Positions 1 to 5,992 of a DNA stretch of 6,385 bases are shown here, in pieces. This DNA is from an uncultured Erysipelotrichaceae bacterium (GTDB lineage: Bacteria; Bacillota_I; Bacilli_A; RF39; UBA660): positions 1-6,385 of the forward strand of contig CADBLZ010000121.1 of NCBI GenBank assembly GCA_902795675.1, written 5' to 3'. The position numbers and the translations under genes were made by a program. The notes beneath the pieces were generated by a model that saw nothing but the letters and a program-made list of their open reading frames with translations, ran no database searches and was not told the DNA's origin. Every line of letters begins with the position of its first letter. The stretch's first letter is position 1.

Positions 1-786
1 TAATTCATTTATTTCTTTTGCAGATTTAAGAATCATGAATTTGTTATTTAAGTACATTTCTAGTTCTTCTTTATAAATGAAAGTATCACCATTATTAAAA
101 GATATTTCTTTAAATGATTGGATGATACATGCTTTAACTCTTTCTTTTGTATCTTCAGCATGACTATTTAGATATATTTTATCTAGTTTATTAAAATCTA
201 TTAGATCTACTAAAACATAGATGTTTTCATCTATGATAGTTTTAGATTTGTTACCGTATTTATTTATGATTAAGAAGGAATCATTAATTGAAAAACCTTC
301 TTTTTTTAAATCAATAACAATATTATCTATTTCATTATATTTTATGATTGATGTATATATAGATGTTGCTTTCTTTTCAGACATACCTTTTACTTTTAGT
401 AATGAGTTAGGATCTTCTTTGATTTTTTCTAGAGCTTTTTCACCTAGTGTTTTAACTATTTCTTGAGCTGTTTTTTCACCACACCCTTTTATTATTGGGC
501 TTGATAAGAATTCAATTACAGCATCCTTACCTTGTGGTTCTTCCATTTTATATTCAGTTACATCAAATTCTGTTTTTTGATATCTTTCATTATAGTTAAA
601 GTTACCTTTTAAGATATAGTAATTATCTTCTTTTACATCAATAATAGTACCTTTAAAAGTAATTGTTTTATTTAAGTATTCTTTCCATTCTTCATTATTA
701 GTTTCTTTAACACGAAAAAGACCAATCTTATAACCATTGGTTCCATCATATATTATTTGTTTAAATTTACCTTTTAGATAATTCAT
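1..786 (-). CDS. recD2: RecD2-type (RecD-like) ATP-dependent DNA helicase, N-terminal part; gene runs off the left edge
   Basis: I translated this by hand: 262 codons stay open from ATG at 786 to the window edge. RecD2 is an SF1B 5'-3' DNA helicase of Firmicutes involved in DNA repair and replication restart, acting in the cytoplasm without RecBC. The visible part is the non-catalytic N-terminus. Residues 1-80 look like the small beta-rich (OB-like) domain, with KGKFKQIIY and NGYKIGLFRV. Residues about 90-141 carry the family's helix-hairpin-helix region, with EFLSSPIIKGCGEKTAQEIV and LLKVKGMSEKKA. The Walker A and later helicase motifs would lie beyond position 1 and cannot be checked; family members are about 750-800 residues. 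The start is supported by AGGTGT at 792-797, five bases before the ATG. It begins 27 bases downstream of the previous gene's terminator, so it probably has its own promoter or depends on readthrough. The family call rests on the IKGxGxKTA segment and is fairly secure. Confidence 0.85.
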   Translation of the reverse strand, partial: MNYLKGKFKQIIYDGTNGYKIGLFRVKETNNEEWKEYLNKTITFKGTIIDVKEDNYYILKGNFNYNERYQKTEFDVTEYKMEEPQGKDAVIEFLSSPIIKGCGEKTAQEIVKTLGEKALEKIKEDPNSLLKVKGMSEKKATSIYTSIIKYNEIDNIVIDLKKEGFSINDSFLIINKYGNKSKTIIDENIYVLVDLIDFNKLDKIYLNSHAEDTKERVKACIIQSFKEISFNNGDTFIYKEELEMYLNNKFMILKSAKEINEL

Positions 787-813
787 GTTAAACACCTTTA
801 ATTATATTAACAT

Positions 814-843
814 AAAAAAAGATAAAGTTTAATACTTTATCTT
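814..843 (-). terminator. Rho-independent terminator of the orphan membrane-protein gene
   Basis: A perfect 10-bp stem pairs 834-843 with 819-828 around a 5-base loop (829-833). Read on the minus strand it is followed by a run of seven T (814-820). The stem is AT-rich with two G-C pairs, so it may be leaky. Its upstream arm contains the stop codon (837-839) and the last sense codon of the gene it ends. Confidence 0.8.
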
Positions 844-1787
844 GTTTGTCTTTCGCTTTCTTCTAATGCTGCTTTTAGAGCTTTAGAGTCTTGTTTCGGT
901 AATCTTATACGATTACTCTTAATATATTCTTGTAAGTCTTCACCATAAGCTGTACTACCAATAATAGATAAGTTTGATTCTTCATCTTCATTACTTAAAC
1001 CAATAATACTTGATGTTTTTATTTCACCATCAGCAGTATTAGGTTCAGGATTGAAGAATGATTCACTTTGATATCCTTCAACATTTAGGTATACATTTGA
1101 ACTTCCTGGGAATTCAGTAAATGATATTATATCACCATTACGATCATGAAGAACTTCACCATCTGGTGAGATAATTGAATCAGGAACATAAACATGTCCA
1201 CCTTGAGTTACAGAGTAAGCAAACATTGAATCTTTAAATGAGATACCTCTTACTGAGTTAACTTCAGCTATATAGTAACAAGCAGCATTTGCTGCACGAT
1301 CCCAATCACCTTTTAAAGCAAGCAATTCTTCTTCAGGTAGTTGTCTTCTAATACCATTTTGATATTCGTTGTAAGCAGTATTAGCATTATACATTCTAAA
1401 GATTAATTCTCTTGATGTACCTGGAAGTAATGCACCATGAGTTTCACCATCTGGAACAACTTCTCCATCAGCTGCAACAGCTAAAGCACGAGCACCTTCA
1501 ACATTGATATAAGTTATCTTTGCTCTTGTAGGAAGATCAGTTGCTGTTTGGTAAGTTTGTTCAAAGTTTGATTGCATTTCTTGAACATGTTCTTCATATT
1601 CTTTTGCTTGAACAGCATCTTTAAGAGCTGGAACTGTTATGGCAGCACCAATAGATACTGCTAGAACATATGGAGCTGCTTTAAGAGCAAATTTCTTCCA
1701 ATTGATCTTTAAGTTATTTACAGGTTTTCTTTGGTTTGTATGAGGATTAGGTCTTCTATATCCTTGATATTCCATTTGGTTATTCAT
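837..1787 (-). CDS. Unrecognised single-pass membrane protein with a probable extracytoplasmic domain
   Basis: This encodes 316 residues of a family I do not recognise. The N-terminus is polar and basic (YQGYRRPNPHTNQRKP, then KINWKK). One hydrophobic segment follows at about 33-55, then a charged, probably helical stretch at 56-80. By the positive-inside rule the N-terminus is cytoplasmic and residues 56-316 lie outside; I see no lipobox and no LPxTG. The outer part is acidic and mixed alpha/beta. The motif Y(I/L)NVEG occurs twice (residues 93-98 and 233-238), and there are DGE turns (107-109, 210-211). There is one cysteine (170). The last 30 residues are charged and helical. The start is ATG 1787, not GTG 1796, because that GTG is part of the AGGTGA ribosome binding site. 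Base composition is richer than its neighbours: 1441-1500 has 29 G/C of 60, against 16 of 60 at 3241-3300. It has its own promoter-like upstream region and its own terminator, so it is probably a separately controlled unit, although no terminator separates it from mtaB. Confidence 0.85.
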   Translation of the reverse strand: MNNQMEYQGYRRPNPHTNQRKPVNNLKINWKKFALKAAPYVLAVSIGAAITVPALKDAVQAKEYEEHVQEMQSNFEQTYQTATDLPTRAKITYINVEGARALAVAADGEVVPDGETHGALLPGTSRELIFRMYNANTAYNEYQNGIRRQLPEEELLALKGDWDRAANAACYYIAEVNSVRGISFKDSMFAYSVTQGGHVYVPDSIISPDGEVLHDRNGDIISFTEFPGSSNVYLNVEGYQSESFFNPEPNTADGEIKTSSIIGLSNEDEESNLSIIGSTAYGEDLQEYIKSNRIRLPKQDSKALKAALEESERQTR

Positions 1788-1792
1788 TACTA

Positions 1793-1798
1793 TCACCT
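1793..1798 (-). promoter_or_regulatory. Ribosome binding site that fixes the start of the orphan membrane-protein gene at 1787
   Basis: AGGTGA sits five bases before ATG 1787. The in-frame GTG at 1794-1796 lies inside this site, so a start there would have no ribosome binding site of its own. Confidence 0.85.
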
Positions 1799-1804
1799 AT
1801 TATA

Positions 1805-1833
1805 ATTATACAATCATTGGACACTGTTTACAA
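1805..1833 (-). promoter_or_regulatory. Sigma-A-like promoter of the orphan membrane-protein gene
   Basis: On the minus strand TTGTAA (1828-1833) and a perfect TATAAT (1805-1810) are separated by exactly 17 bases. Transcription would start near 1798, which puts the 5' end at the ribosome binding site and leaves a leader of only about 11 bases. That short leader is the main reason for doubt. The -35 box overlaps the first of two repeats described separately. Confidence 0.5.
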
Positions 1834-1865
1834 TTAAGTTAACTTTGTTTAGACACCTGTTTACA
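1820..1865. repeat. Pair of direct repeats flanking a palindrome; possible operator
   Basis: GACACTGTTTACA (1820-1832) and GACACCTGTTTACA (1852-1865) are direct repeats differing by one inserted C, with starts 32 bases apart, about three helical turns. A perfect 10-bp palindrome, AAGTTAACTT, lies between them (1836-1845). A third TGTTTA occurs at 1846-1851. The first copy overlaps the candidate -35 box of the downstream gene and the second lies further upstream, an arrangement typical of binding sites for a dimeric regulator. The repeat is seen directly; the regulatory role is inferred. Confidence 0.5.
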
Positions 1866-3140
1866 CTATATAGCATCAACATATTCAGCATGAGCTTTAG
1901 TTATTTTAGCTTTATAGTTAGTGTTAGGTGTTAGTTCTTTATTTATTTTAACTTTTAGATAGTTTTCTGTATGACCAATTGAGAAACCATCTTTTATTTC
2001 TTCTACTAAAACATCGATTTCTTCACCAACAAATTTTTGATTATAAATTAAACCTAAGTCATCAGATACTTTGATTAGACGACGAGCTCGATCTTTTTTT
2101 ACACTTTGATCAATTTGATCAGGTAGTGTTTCAGCTAAAGTACCTGCTCTTTTAGAATATGGGAAGGTATGAATCTTAGAGAAGCCCACTTCTTTACAGA
2201 AGTTAATAGTATCTTCAAAGTCTTCTTCTGTTTCACCTGGGAAACCAGTTATAACATCTGTTGTTAAGTTAACTGTTGGTCTTGCTTCTCTTAGTTTTTG
2301 AACACCTTCTAAGAATTCTTTAGTGTTATAGTGACGATGCATTGCTTTTAAGATTTTATCACTACCACTTTGTAATGAGATGTGTAAGTGACCACATAGT
2401 TTTGGATTTGTTTTTAGTTCATTTAAGAATTCCTCATCTAATTCATTAATATAGATAGATGATAATCTGATACGTTGTAAGTCTTTTATTTTAGATACTT
2501 CTTTGATTAAAGTAGTCAAATTATATTTACCAGTCTCTTTACCATACATACCTGTACTTATACCAGTAAAGACGATTTCTTTATGACCTGAAGCAACTAG
2601 TTCTTTTACTTCTTCAACAGCTTTATTTATATCTTTAGATCTTATACTACCTCTAACTGATGGAATGATACAGAATGAACAGAAGTTATTACATCCATCT
2701 TGAATCTTAACGTAAGCTCTTGTTTGGTCATCAAATTGTTTAACTTCCATATCAACGAATTCTTGTTTTCTTGTTTCATAGAAATTGATATATTTGTTAT
2801 GTGTTTTAGAGAAATCAGTTACTAAGTCATAGATTTTCTCTTTATCTTTATTACCAAATAAGATATCAATATTCAAGTCATTTAATAGTTCTCGTTTATT
2901 TTCTGCCATGCAACCACAAACAACTAAGATACAATCTTTATTATCTCTTCTTATATCTCTAATTGTTTTCATACCTTTATTATCAGCAGTATTAGTTACA
3001 GAGCATGTATTAACAATTACTAAGTCAGCAGTTTTATAGTCATTAACATATTTAAAATCATGAAGAAGAAGTTCTTCTTTCATGAATTCTGATTCATAAG
3101 TATTTACTTTGCAACCAAAAGTTATAATATTAAATTTCAT
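1866..3140 (-). CDS. mtaB: tRNA (t6A37) methylthiotransferase MtaB
   Basis: This 424-residue radical-SAM enzyme adds a methylthio group to t6A at position 37 of ANN-decoding tRNAs, giving ms2t6A and better decoding; it is YqeV in B. subtilis. The N-terminal UPF0004 domain (about 1-115) has the three ligands of the auxiliary Fe-S cluster: Cys10 in FGCKVN, Cys46 in NTCSVT and Cys77 in CGCMAE. The radical-SAM domain starts at about 140 with the CX3CX2C motif CNNFCSFC (Cys150, 154, 157). It also contains HISLQSGSD and TDVITGFPGETEEDF, both characteristic of this family. Residues from about 360 form the TRAM RNA-binding domain. Length is normal and no key residue is missing. FGCKVN and overall fit favour MtaB over MiaB. 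The start is ATG 3140; the in-frame GTG at 3149 lies inside the ribosome binding site. The stop is TAG. In B. subtilis mtaB lies downstream of dnaJ with prmA and rsmE between; here other genes intervene. Confidence 0.95.
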   Translation of the reverse strand: MKFNIITFGCKVNTYESEFMKEELLLHDFKYVNDYKTADLVIVNTCSVTNTADNKGMKTIRDIRRDNKDCILVVCGCMAENKRELLNDLNIDILFGNKDKEKIYDLVTDFSKTHNKYINFYETRKQEFVDMEVKQFDDQTRAYVKIQDGCNNFCSFCIIPSVRGSIRSKDINKAVEEVKELVASGHKEIVFTGISTGMYGKETGKYNLTTLIKEVSKIKDLQRIRLSSIYINELDEEFLNELKTNPKLCGHLHISLQSGSDKILKAMHRHYNTKEFLEGVQKLREARPTVNLTTDVITGFPGETEEDFEDTINFCKEVGFSKIHTFPYSKRAGTLAETLPDQIDQSVKKDRARRLIKVSDDLGLIYNQKFVGEEIDVLVEEIKDGFSIGHTENYLKVKINKELTPNTNYKAKITKAHAEYVDAI

Positions 3141-3145
3141 ATGTC

Positions 3146-3150
3146 TCACC
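3146..3150 (-). promoter_or_regulatory. Ribosome binding site that fixes the mtaB start at 3140
   Basis: GGTGA is five bases before ATG 3140. The GTG at 3147-3149, which would add three residues, is part of this site. Confidence 0.8.
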
Positions 3151-3158
3151 GGTTATAA

Positions 3159-3167
3159 ATTTTATCA
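3159..3167 (-). promoter_or_regulatory. Extended -10 promoter candidate for mtaB
   Basis: TGA-TAAAAT on the minus strand fits the TGnTATAAT extended -10 form with one mismatch. No good -35 box is present; that position falls on the hairpin and T-run of the preceding terminator. The predicted start near 3152 leaves a leader of about 12 bases. The same 11 bases, TATGATAAAAT, occur in front of the gene starting at 4605. Confidence 0.4.
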
Positions 3168-3176
3168 TAAGTAATT

Positions 3177-3202
3177 AAAAAAAGATAGTTTTTAACTATC
3201 TT
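3177..3202 (-). terminator. Rho-independent terminator of the membrane-protein gene set
   Basis: A perfect 9-bp stem pairs 3194-3202 with 3182-3190 around a 3-base loop, and a run of seven T follows on the minus strand (3177-3183). The stem begins inside the TAA stop codon (3201-3203) of the peptidase gene. It separates the three-gene membrane set from mtaB. Confidence 0.8.
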
Positions 3203-3914
3203 ATAATAATTTATTTATGACAATGTTTAAGATTAAAACAGCTAGAATTAAGATAACTAAGAAGATTAAGATTGGTTTACTCTCTTTCGTAATCATAAAT
3301 TTACGATTATCTTTAGATTCAACTTCTTCATCTAATTCTTTTATTAGTTTAACACCAATAAATTTCTTGTTAGATAAATCTTCTTTTGTTTCTAAGATAA
3401 ATGTCATTGAGTCATCTATTTCTTTGAATCTGATATCTTTATCACGACCTAAGAAGAAGATAAACATCATTAAGTCGCCTGAACAACCAGCAATATTTAA
3501 GAATGATAAAGCATAAAGATAAGGTAGATCAAAGATGATTGATAAGACACCTGTTAAAACACCTAAGATTAGGAATGGTGCTATAACAGACATCATGATA
3601 TTCTTTTTAGTAACATATTCACCACATCTTGTATAGAAGACACCTTTTTCTAATGCTATACCATAGTGAATGTTTTCACTTTTAGCACCATTTAAGATAT
3701 AGAATGCACCATGAATGAATTCATGTATTACCATATATAAGAAGGCAGCGATGATGAAAATAAAGAAACCTAAACCTTCAATATTTAAGTTAATACTTAA
3801 AAGATCATTTTTAATTAAGAAATAAGATATTATAGCCATAATACCAAATAATACAATTGATAAGACATTAATATATACTATTTTGTAAGTAAATAAGTAT
3901 TTATGCTTTTTCAT
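3201..3914 (-). CDS. DUF3267-like integral membrane zincin metallopeptidase
   Basis: A 237-residue polytopic membrane protein with an HExxH zinc-peptidase motif, HEFIH (residues 64-68), at the end of its second hydrophobic segment, as in the DUF3267 'putative zincin peptidase' family. Hydrophobic segments lie at about 13-34, 47-70, 106-128, 132-156 and 213-235. The conserved-looking NIAGCSGD (140-147) in the fourth segment is where this family carries its acidic residue, so Asp147 is my candidate third zinc ligand (inferred). Residues 157-210 form a charged cytoplasmic loop. The arrangement recalls intramembrane or membrane-embedded proteases, but the substrate is unknown. The start ATG 3914 comes one base after the stop of the upstream gene. 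The ribosome binding site AAAAGGAG (about 3926-3933) lies inside that gene, 11 bases from the ATG, implying translational coupling. The tight pairing suggests the upstream single-pass protein is a partner or substrate. Confidence 0.75.
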   Translation of the reverse strand: MKKHKYLFTYKIVYINVLSIVLFGIMAIISYFLIKNDLLSINLNIEGLGFFIFIIAAFLYMVIHEFIHGAFYILNGAKSENIHYGIALEKGVFYTRCGEYVTKKNIMMSVIAPFLILGVLTGVLSIIFDLPYLYALSFLNIAGCSGDLMMFIFFLGRDKDIRFKEIDDSMTFILETKEDLSNKKFIGVKLIKELDEEVESKDNRKFMITKESKPILIFLVILILAVLILNIVINKLL

Positions 3915-3915
3915 A

Positions 3916-4605
3916 TTACTTTATACTCCTTTTTAAATCTTCTAGTTCTTTTAAGAAGTCTTCTTCATGATGATAGTCTTCATCTTTTACTTGTTCATCA
4001 TTATATTTTTTTATTTCTTTTCTTATTTGATCAAGATTAAGTTCTCTCGTTTTTTCTAAGTTAACTTTTTTAATCTCTTTATCTGGTGTTTCATCTTCAT
4101 AGATGACATCCATTGTAGATGTTTTAGATAATAATTCATCATATGATATAACAGCAGTTGCTTCTTGTTCTTTTTCGTAATCAGTTAAATCAATATTTCT
4201 TTCTGATTCACGTTCATTTTCAAGTTTTTTAGTTATATCAGATAAAGATATATCTTCTTCATCTTTTCTTAGTTTTATTTCTTTATTTAGGACATCTTCA
4301 TCATCAATATCACTACGTAATTTGATTTCTTTATTTAAGATATCTTCATCTTCATTATAATTATTTAAATTTAAGCTTTTTAAAACTTCTTCTGCTTCTT
4401 TTTGATCAATCAAATTCTTTTTAGTAGGTTCAATTTCTTCAATTGGTTTTAGTTTTTGTTTTTTTATTTCTTTTACAACGATTGCGTTATCTTTACTTTG
4501 AGAGTAAATTAAATAGAACATAAAAGCACTTATAAATAGTAGAACTACTACTATAAGGTAAAAGAATGTATCATTATTAGTAATGGAATCTATTATGTTT
4601 AGCAC
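3916..4605 (-). CDS. Unrecognised single-pass membrane protein with long charged cytoplasmic tail
   Basis: This encodes 229 residues of a family I do not recognise. One hydrophobic segment lies at about 14-34 (FFYLIVVVLLFISAFMFYLI). It is preceded by an uncharged, weakly acidic N-terminus and followed by KEIKKQKLK, so the N-terminus should be outside and residues 38-229 in the cytoplasm. The tail is dominated by Glu, Asp and Lys, with predicted helix or coiled coil and probably much disorder. It contains a near-exact tandem duplication of 16 residues, ED(I/V)LNKEIKLR, and further KEIKK segments near the C-terminus. The start is taken as GTG at 4605 because AGGTGA lies five bases before it; the GTG at 4614 is inside that site. 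The stop is one base from the start of the peptidase gene, whose ribosome binding site lies in the last codons here, so both are made together. A scaffold role or peptidase substrate is possible but unproven. Confidence 0.8.
   Translation of the reverse strand: MLNIIDSITNNDTFFYLIVVVLLFISAFMFYLIYSQSKDNAIVVKEIKKQKLKPIEEIEPTKKNLIDQKEAEEVLKSLNLNNYNEDEDILNKEIKLRSDIDDEDVLNKEIKLRKDEEDISLSDITKKLENERESERNIDLTDYEKEQEATAVISYDELLSKTSTMDVIYEDETPDKEIKKVNLEKTRELNLDQIRKEIKKYNDEQVKDEDYHHEEDFLKELEDLKRSIK
4268..4355. repeat. 48-bp tandem duplication inside the charged-tail gene
   Basis: The stretch from 4268 recurs at 4316 with a period of 48 bases (16 codons), for about 40 bases of clear similarity. The core ATTTCTTTATTTA is identical in both copies. 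It encodes the repeated peptide ED(I/V)LNKEIKLR. The period is a multiple of three, so the frame is kept. Confidence 0.85.
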
Positions 4606-4610
4606 TTTTA

Positions 4611-4616
4611 TCACCT
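4611..4616 (-). promoter_or_regulatory. Ribosome binding site that fixes the charged-tail gene start at GTG 4605
   Basis: AGGTGA is followed by TAAAA and then GTG at 4603-4605, the same five-base spacing as at the neighbouring genes. The GTG at 4612-4614 is part of the site itself. Confidence 0.75.
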
Positions 4617-4624
4617 ACTTATTT

Positions 4625-4633
4625 ATTTTATCA
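4625..4633 (-). promoter_or_regulatory. Extended -10 promoter candidate for the charged-tail gene
   Basis: TGA-TAAAAT lies in the 39-base gap after the surface-protein gene, within the same 11-base word TATGATAAAAT seen before mtaB and at nearly the same distance from the start codon (20 against 19 bases). A weak TTGTCC lies 19 bases upstream. It may be an internal promoter; no terminator is visible in this gap, so readthrough from the surface-protein gene is also likely. Confidence 0.35.
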
Positions 4634-4644
4634 TATTTTAATTA

Positions 4645-5934
4645 TTAAGGGACAATAATATATGGGTCAATATCTGTTCCTGTTCCCTTTACTTTAGCAC
4701 GAGAATTGATATTTATTACTGGTCTTATTAATGAGTTATTAGTAACTAAAATACCCTCTCCTAGTTCACCAGTTGGTTTTACATTCATCATCGTTACATT
4801 GTTATTGCTATTAATGTAATATGATGTCATTGTTAAGTAATTACTACTTAATTCTTTTTTATATAAGTAATAAGATTTATTAGCTTTATTAATATTACCA
4901 CCAGCATAGATGATTTCATCTGCTGTTATTAAACCAATCTTACTACGAGATATATTGTTTTCTGAGCATGTAAATGATGGTGATTTTTCGTTATATATTC
5001 TTTCGTATGAAACACTATAACGATTGATTGTTTCATCAGTTATAATGAAATCTAAATCTGTACAGAAGATATCATAATCAATTACGGAATCATAACCAGC
5101 TAGTTCTTGATTATACCAACCAATTAATTCGGATTCTAATGATGATCCTTCATAAGTTGCTAGTGTTTTAGTATCGGCACCTTCAATTAATGAGTTAGAG
5201 TTATATGGTAATTTGTTTGGTAAAGCATTATCCATTATAAGTCTTACATTACCATTACCATTAATTCTTACGATACGATATAAAGTATCATTTATTTTAG
5301 CATAGTTATTTTTAACGTTACCTCTAAAGTAATAAGAGACACCGTCATTATCACTTCCAGCTAGTAAACCTTCATCTTTAGTAGATGGTTCTGATAGCTT
5401 TGGTTTTTCTTTATTAACATTATTATTTAACAAGATTAAATCAGCGAACGATAAAGAGTTAACTGATTCGTTATGAATTGATATTTCACCTTCAAATCTT
5501 GTTTTGTTTGGATTGAATTTTAAGTAATATGTAGCAGATGAAGATGGTTCTAATGTTTTTAATAGAACAATATCCTTTTCACCAATAAAGTCACTATATG
5601 ATTCAATTTCATTTTGTTCATTATCTAGTAATACTAAATCTAGATTAGATGATTTAGTACTATGTAATGTGATTGTATAATATATTTTTTCATTAGATGA
5701 ATTAGTTAAATGAATGTCATATAGATATTCTTTATTTTTAGTTATTTTAATTTTGTTACCATTATTATAATTAATAATTAGGTTACCATCTGTTAAACTA
5801 ACACCGTCTGCTTCTTTGTTAGTGTACTTTTTAACTAGATGTAAGATAGTTATAGTAACAGCAATAAAAACTAGTAATATTGCGATTATTAATAGTATTT
5901 TTGTTGATATTGGATTCTTTTTTTGTTTATGCAT
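4645..5934 (-). CDS. Membrane-anchored surface protein with DUF6273-like C-terminal domain
   Basis: This encodes 429 residues. A basic start (HKQKKNP) and one hydrophobic segment (about 13-34) form a signal anchor with the N-terminus inside; the rest should be extracellular. Residues about 45-160 look like an all-beta, Ig-like domain. A polar linker (170-190) follows. The C-terminal domain (about 193-429) shows a pattern I know from surface proteins of gut Bacilli: YYFRGNVKNNY (201-211), YRIVRINGNGNVRLI (219-233), two lone cysteines, Cys291 (FC) and Cys323 (FTC), then IGLITADEIIYAGG, a YLTMTSYY segment and a closing IRPVINI...GTGTDIDPYII. These resemble DUF6273-type domains, whose function is unknown; carbohydrate or surface binding is only a guess. 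The two cysteines could form a disulfide. The start is ATG 5934, since GTG 5943 is part of AGGTGA. It lies just after dnaJ with its own promoter, and leads the membrane-protein set. Confidence 0.8.
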   Translation of the reverse strand: MHKQKKNPISTKILLIIAILLVFIAVTITILHLVKKYTNKEADGVSLTDGNLIINYNNGNKIKITKNKEYLYDIHLTNSSNEKIYYTITLHSTKSSNLDLVLLDNEQNEIESYSDFIGEKDIVLLKTLEPSSSATYYLKFNPNKTRFEGEISIHNESVNSLSFADLILLNNNVNKEKPKLSEPSTKDEGLLAGSDNDGVSYYFRGNVKNNYAKINDTLYRIVRINGNGNVRLIMDNALPNKLPYNSNSLIEGADTKTLATYEGSSLESELIGWYNQELAGYDSVIDYDIFCTDLDFIITDETINRYSVSYERIYNEKSPSFTCSENNISRSKIGLITADEIIYAGGNINKANKSYYLYKKELSSNYLTMTSYYINSNNNVTMMNVKPTGELGEGILVTNNSLIRPVININSRAKVKGTGTDIDPYIIVP

Positions 5935-5939
5935 TATAA

Positions 5940-5945
5940 TCACCT
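5940..5945 (-). promoter_or_regulatory. Ribosome binding site that fixes the surface-protein start at 5934
   Basis: AGGTGA, five bases (TTATA) before ATG 5934. The in-frame GTG at 5941-5943 belongs to this site and would add three residues with no site of its own. Confidence 0.85.
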
Positions 5946-5969
5946 AACATATTAACCCCACGCATATAA

Positions 5970-5978
5970 ATTATATCA
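5970..5978 (-). promoter_or_regulatory. Extended -10 promoter of the surface-protein gene
   Basis: TGA-TATAAT on the minus strand is a perfect extended -10 element. No -35 box is recognisable; its place is taken by the T-run of the dnaJ terminator (5993-5998). Transcription would start near 5963, giving a leader of about 29 bases that contains a small GC-rich patch (GCGTGGGG on the minus strand) in an otherwise AT-rich gap. Confidence 0.6.
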
Positions 5979-5992
5979 AATTTGTTATAAAG

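Noticed and set aside
221..466. Plus-strand open frame of 81 codons
   Set aside because: It lies wholly inside the recD2 coding sequence on the other strand, has no ribosome binding site that I can see, and its product is low-complexity.
801..806. TATAAT before recD2 as a promoter
   Set aside because: It would start transcription near 794, inside the ribosome binding site (792-797), and no -35 box is visible. AT-rich chance is likely, so recD2's promoter remains unlocated.
1788..1796. GTG start for the orphan gene (and the equivalents at 3149, 4614 and 5943)
   Set aside because: In each case the GTG is part of the AGGTGA or GGTGA ribosome binding site of a start nine bases downstream.
1788..1865. 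Terminator after mtaB
   Set aside because: The palindrome AAGTTAACTT cannot form a hairpin with a useful loop and no T-run follows, so I see no terminator here.
3217..3516. Plus-strand open frame of 99 codons
   Set aside because: It is antisense to the membrane peptidase gene. Its Ser/Ile/Lys-rich product is what the complement of an AT-rich membrane-protein gene gives.
5935..5950. Short upstream reading frame starting at ATG 5950 in the surface-gene leader
   Set aside because: It has only seven codons, no ribosome binding site, and runs out of frame across the true start; nothing supports translation.
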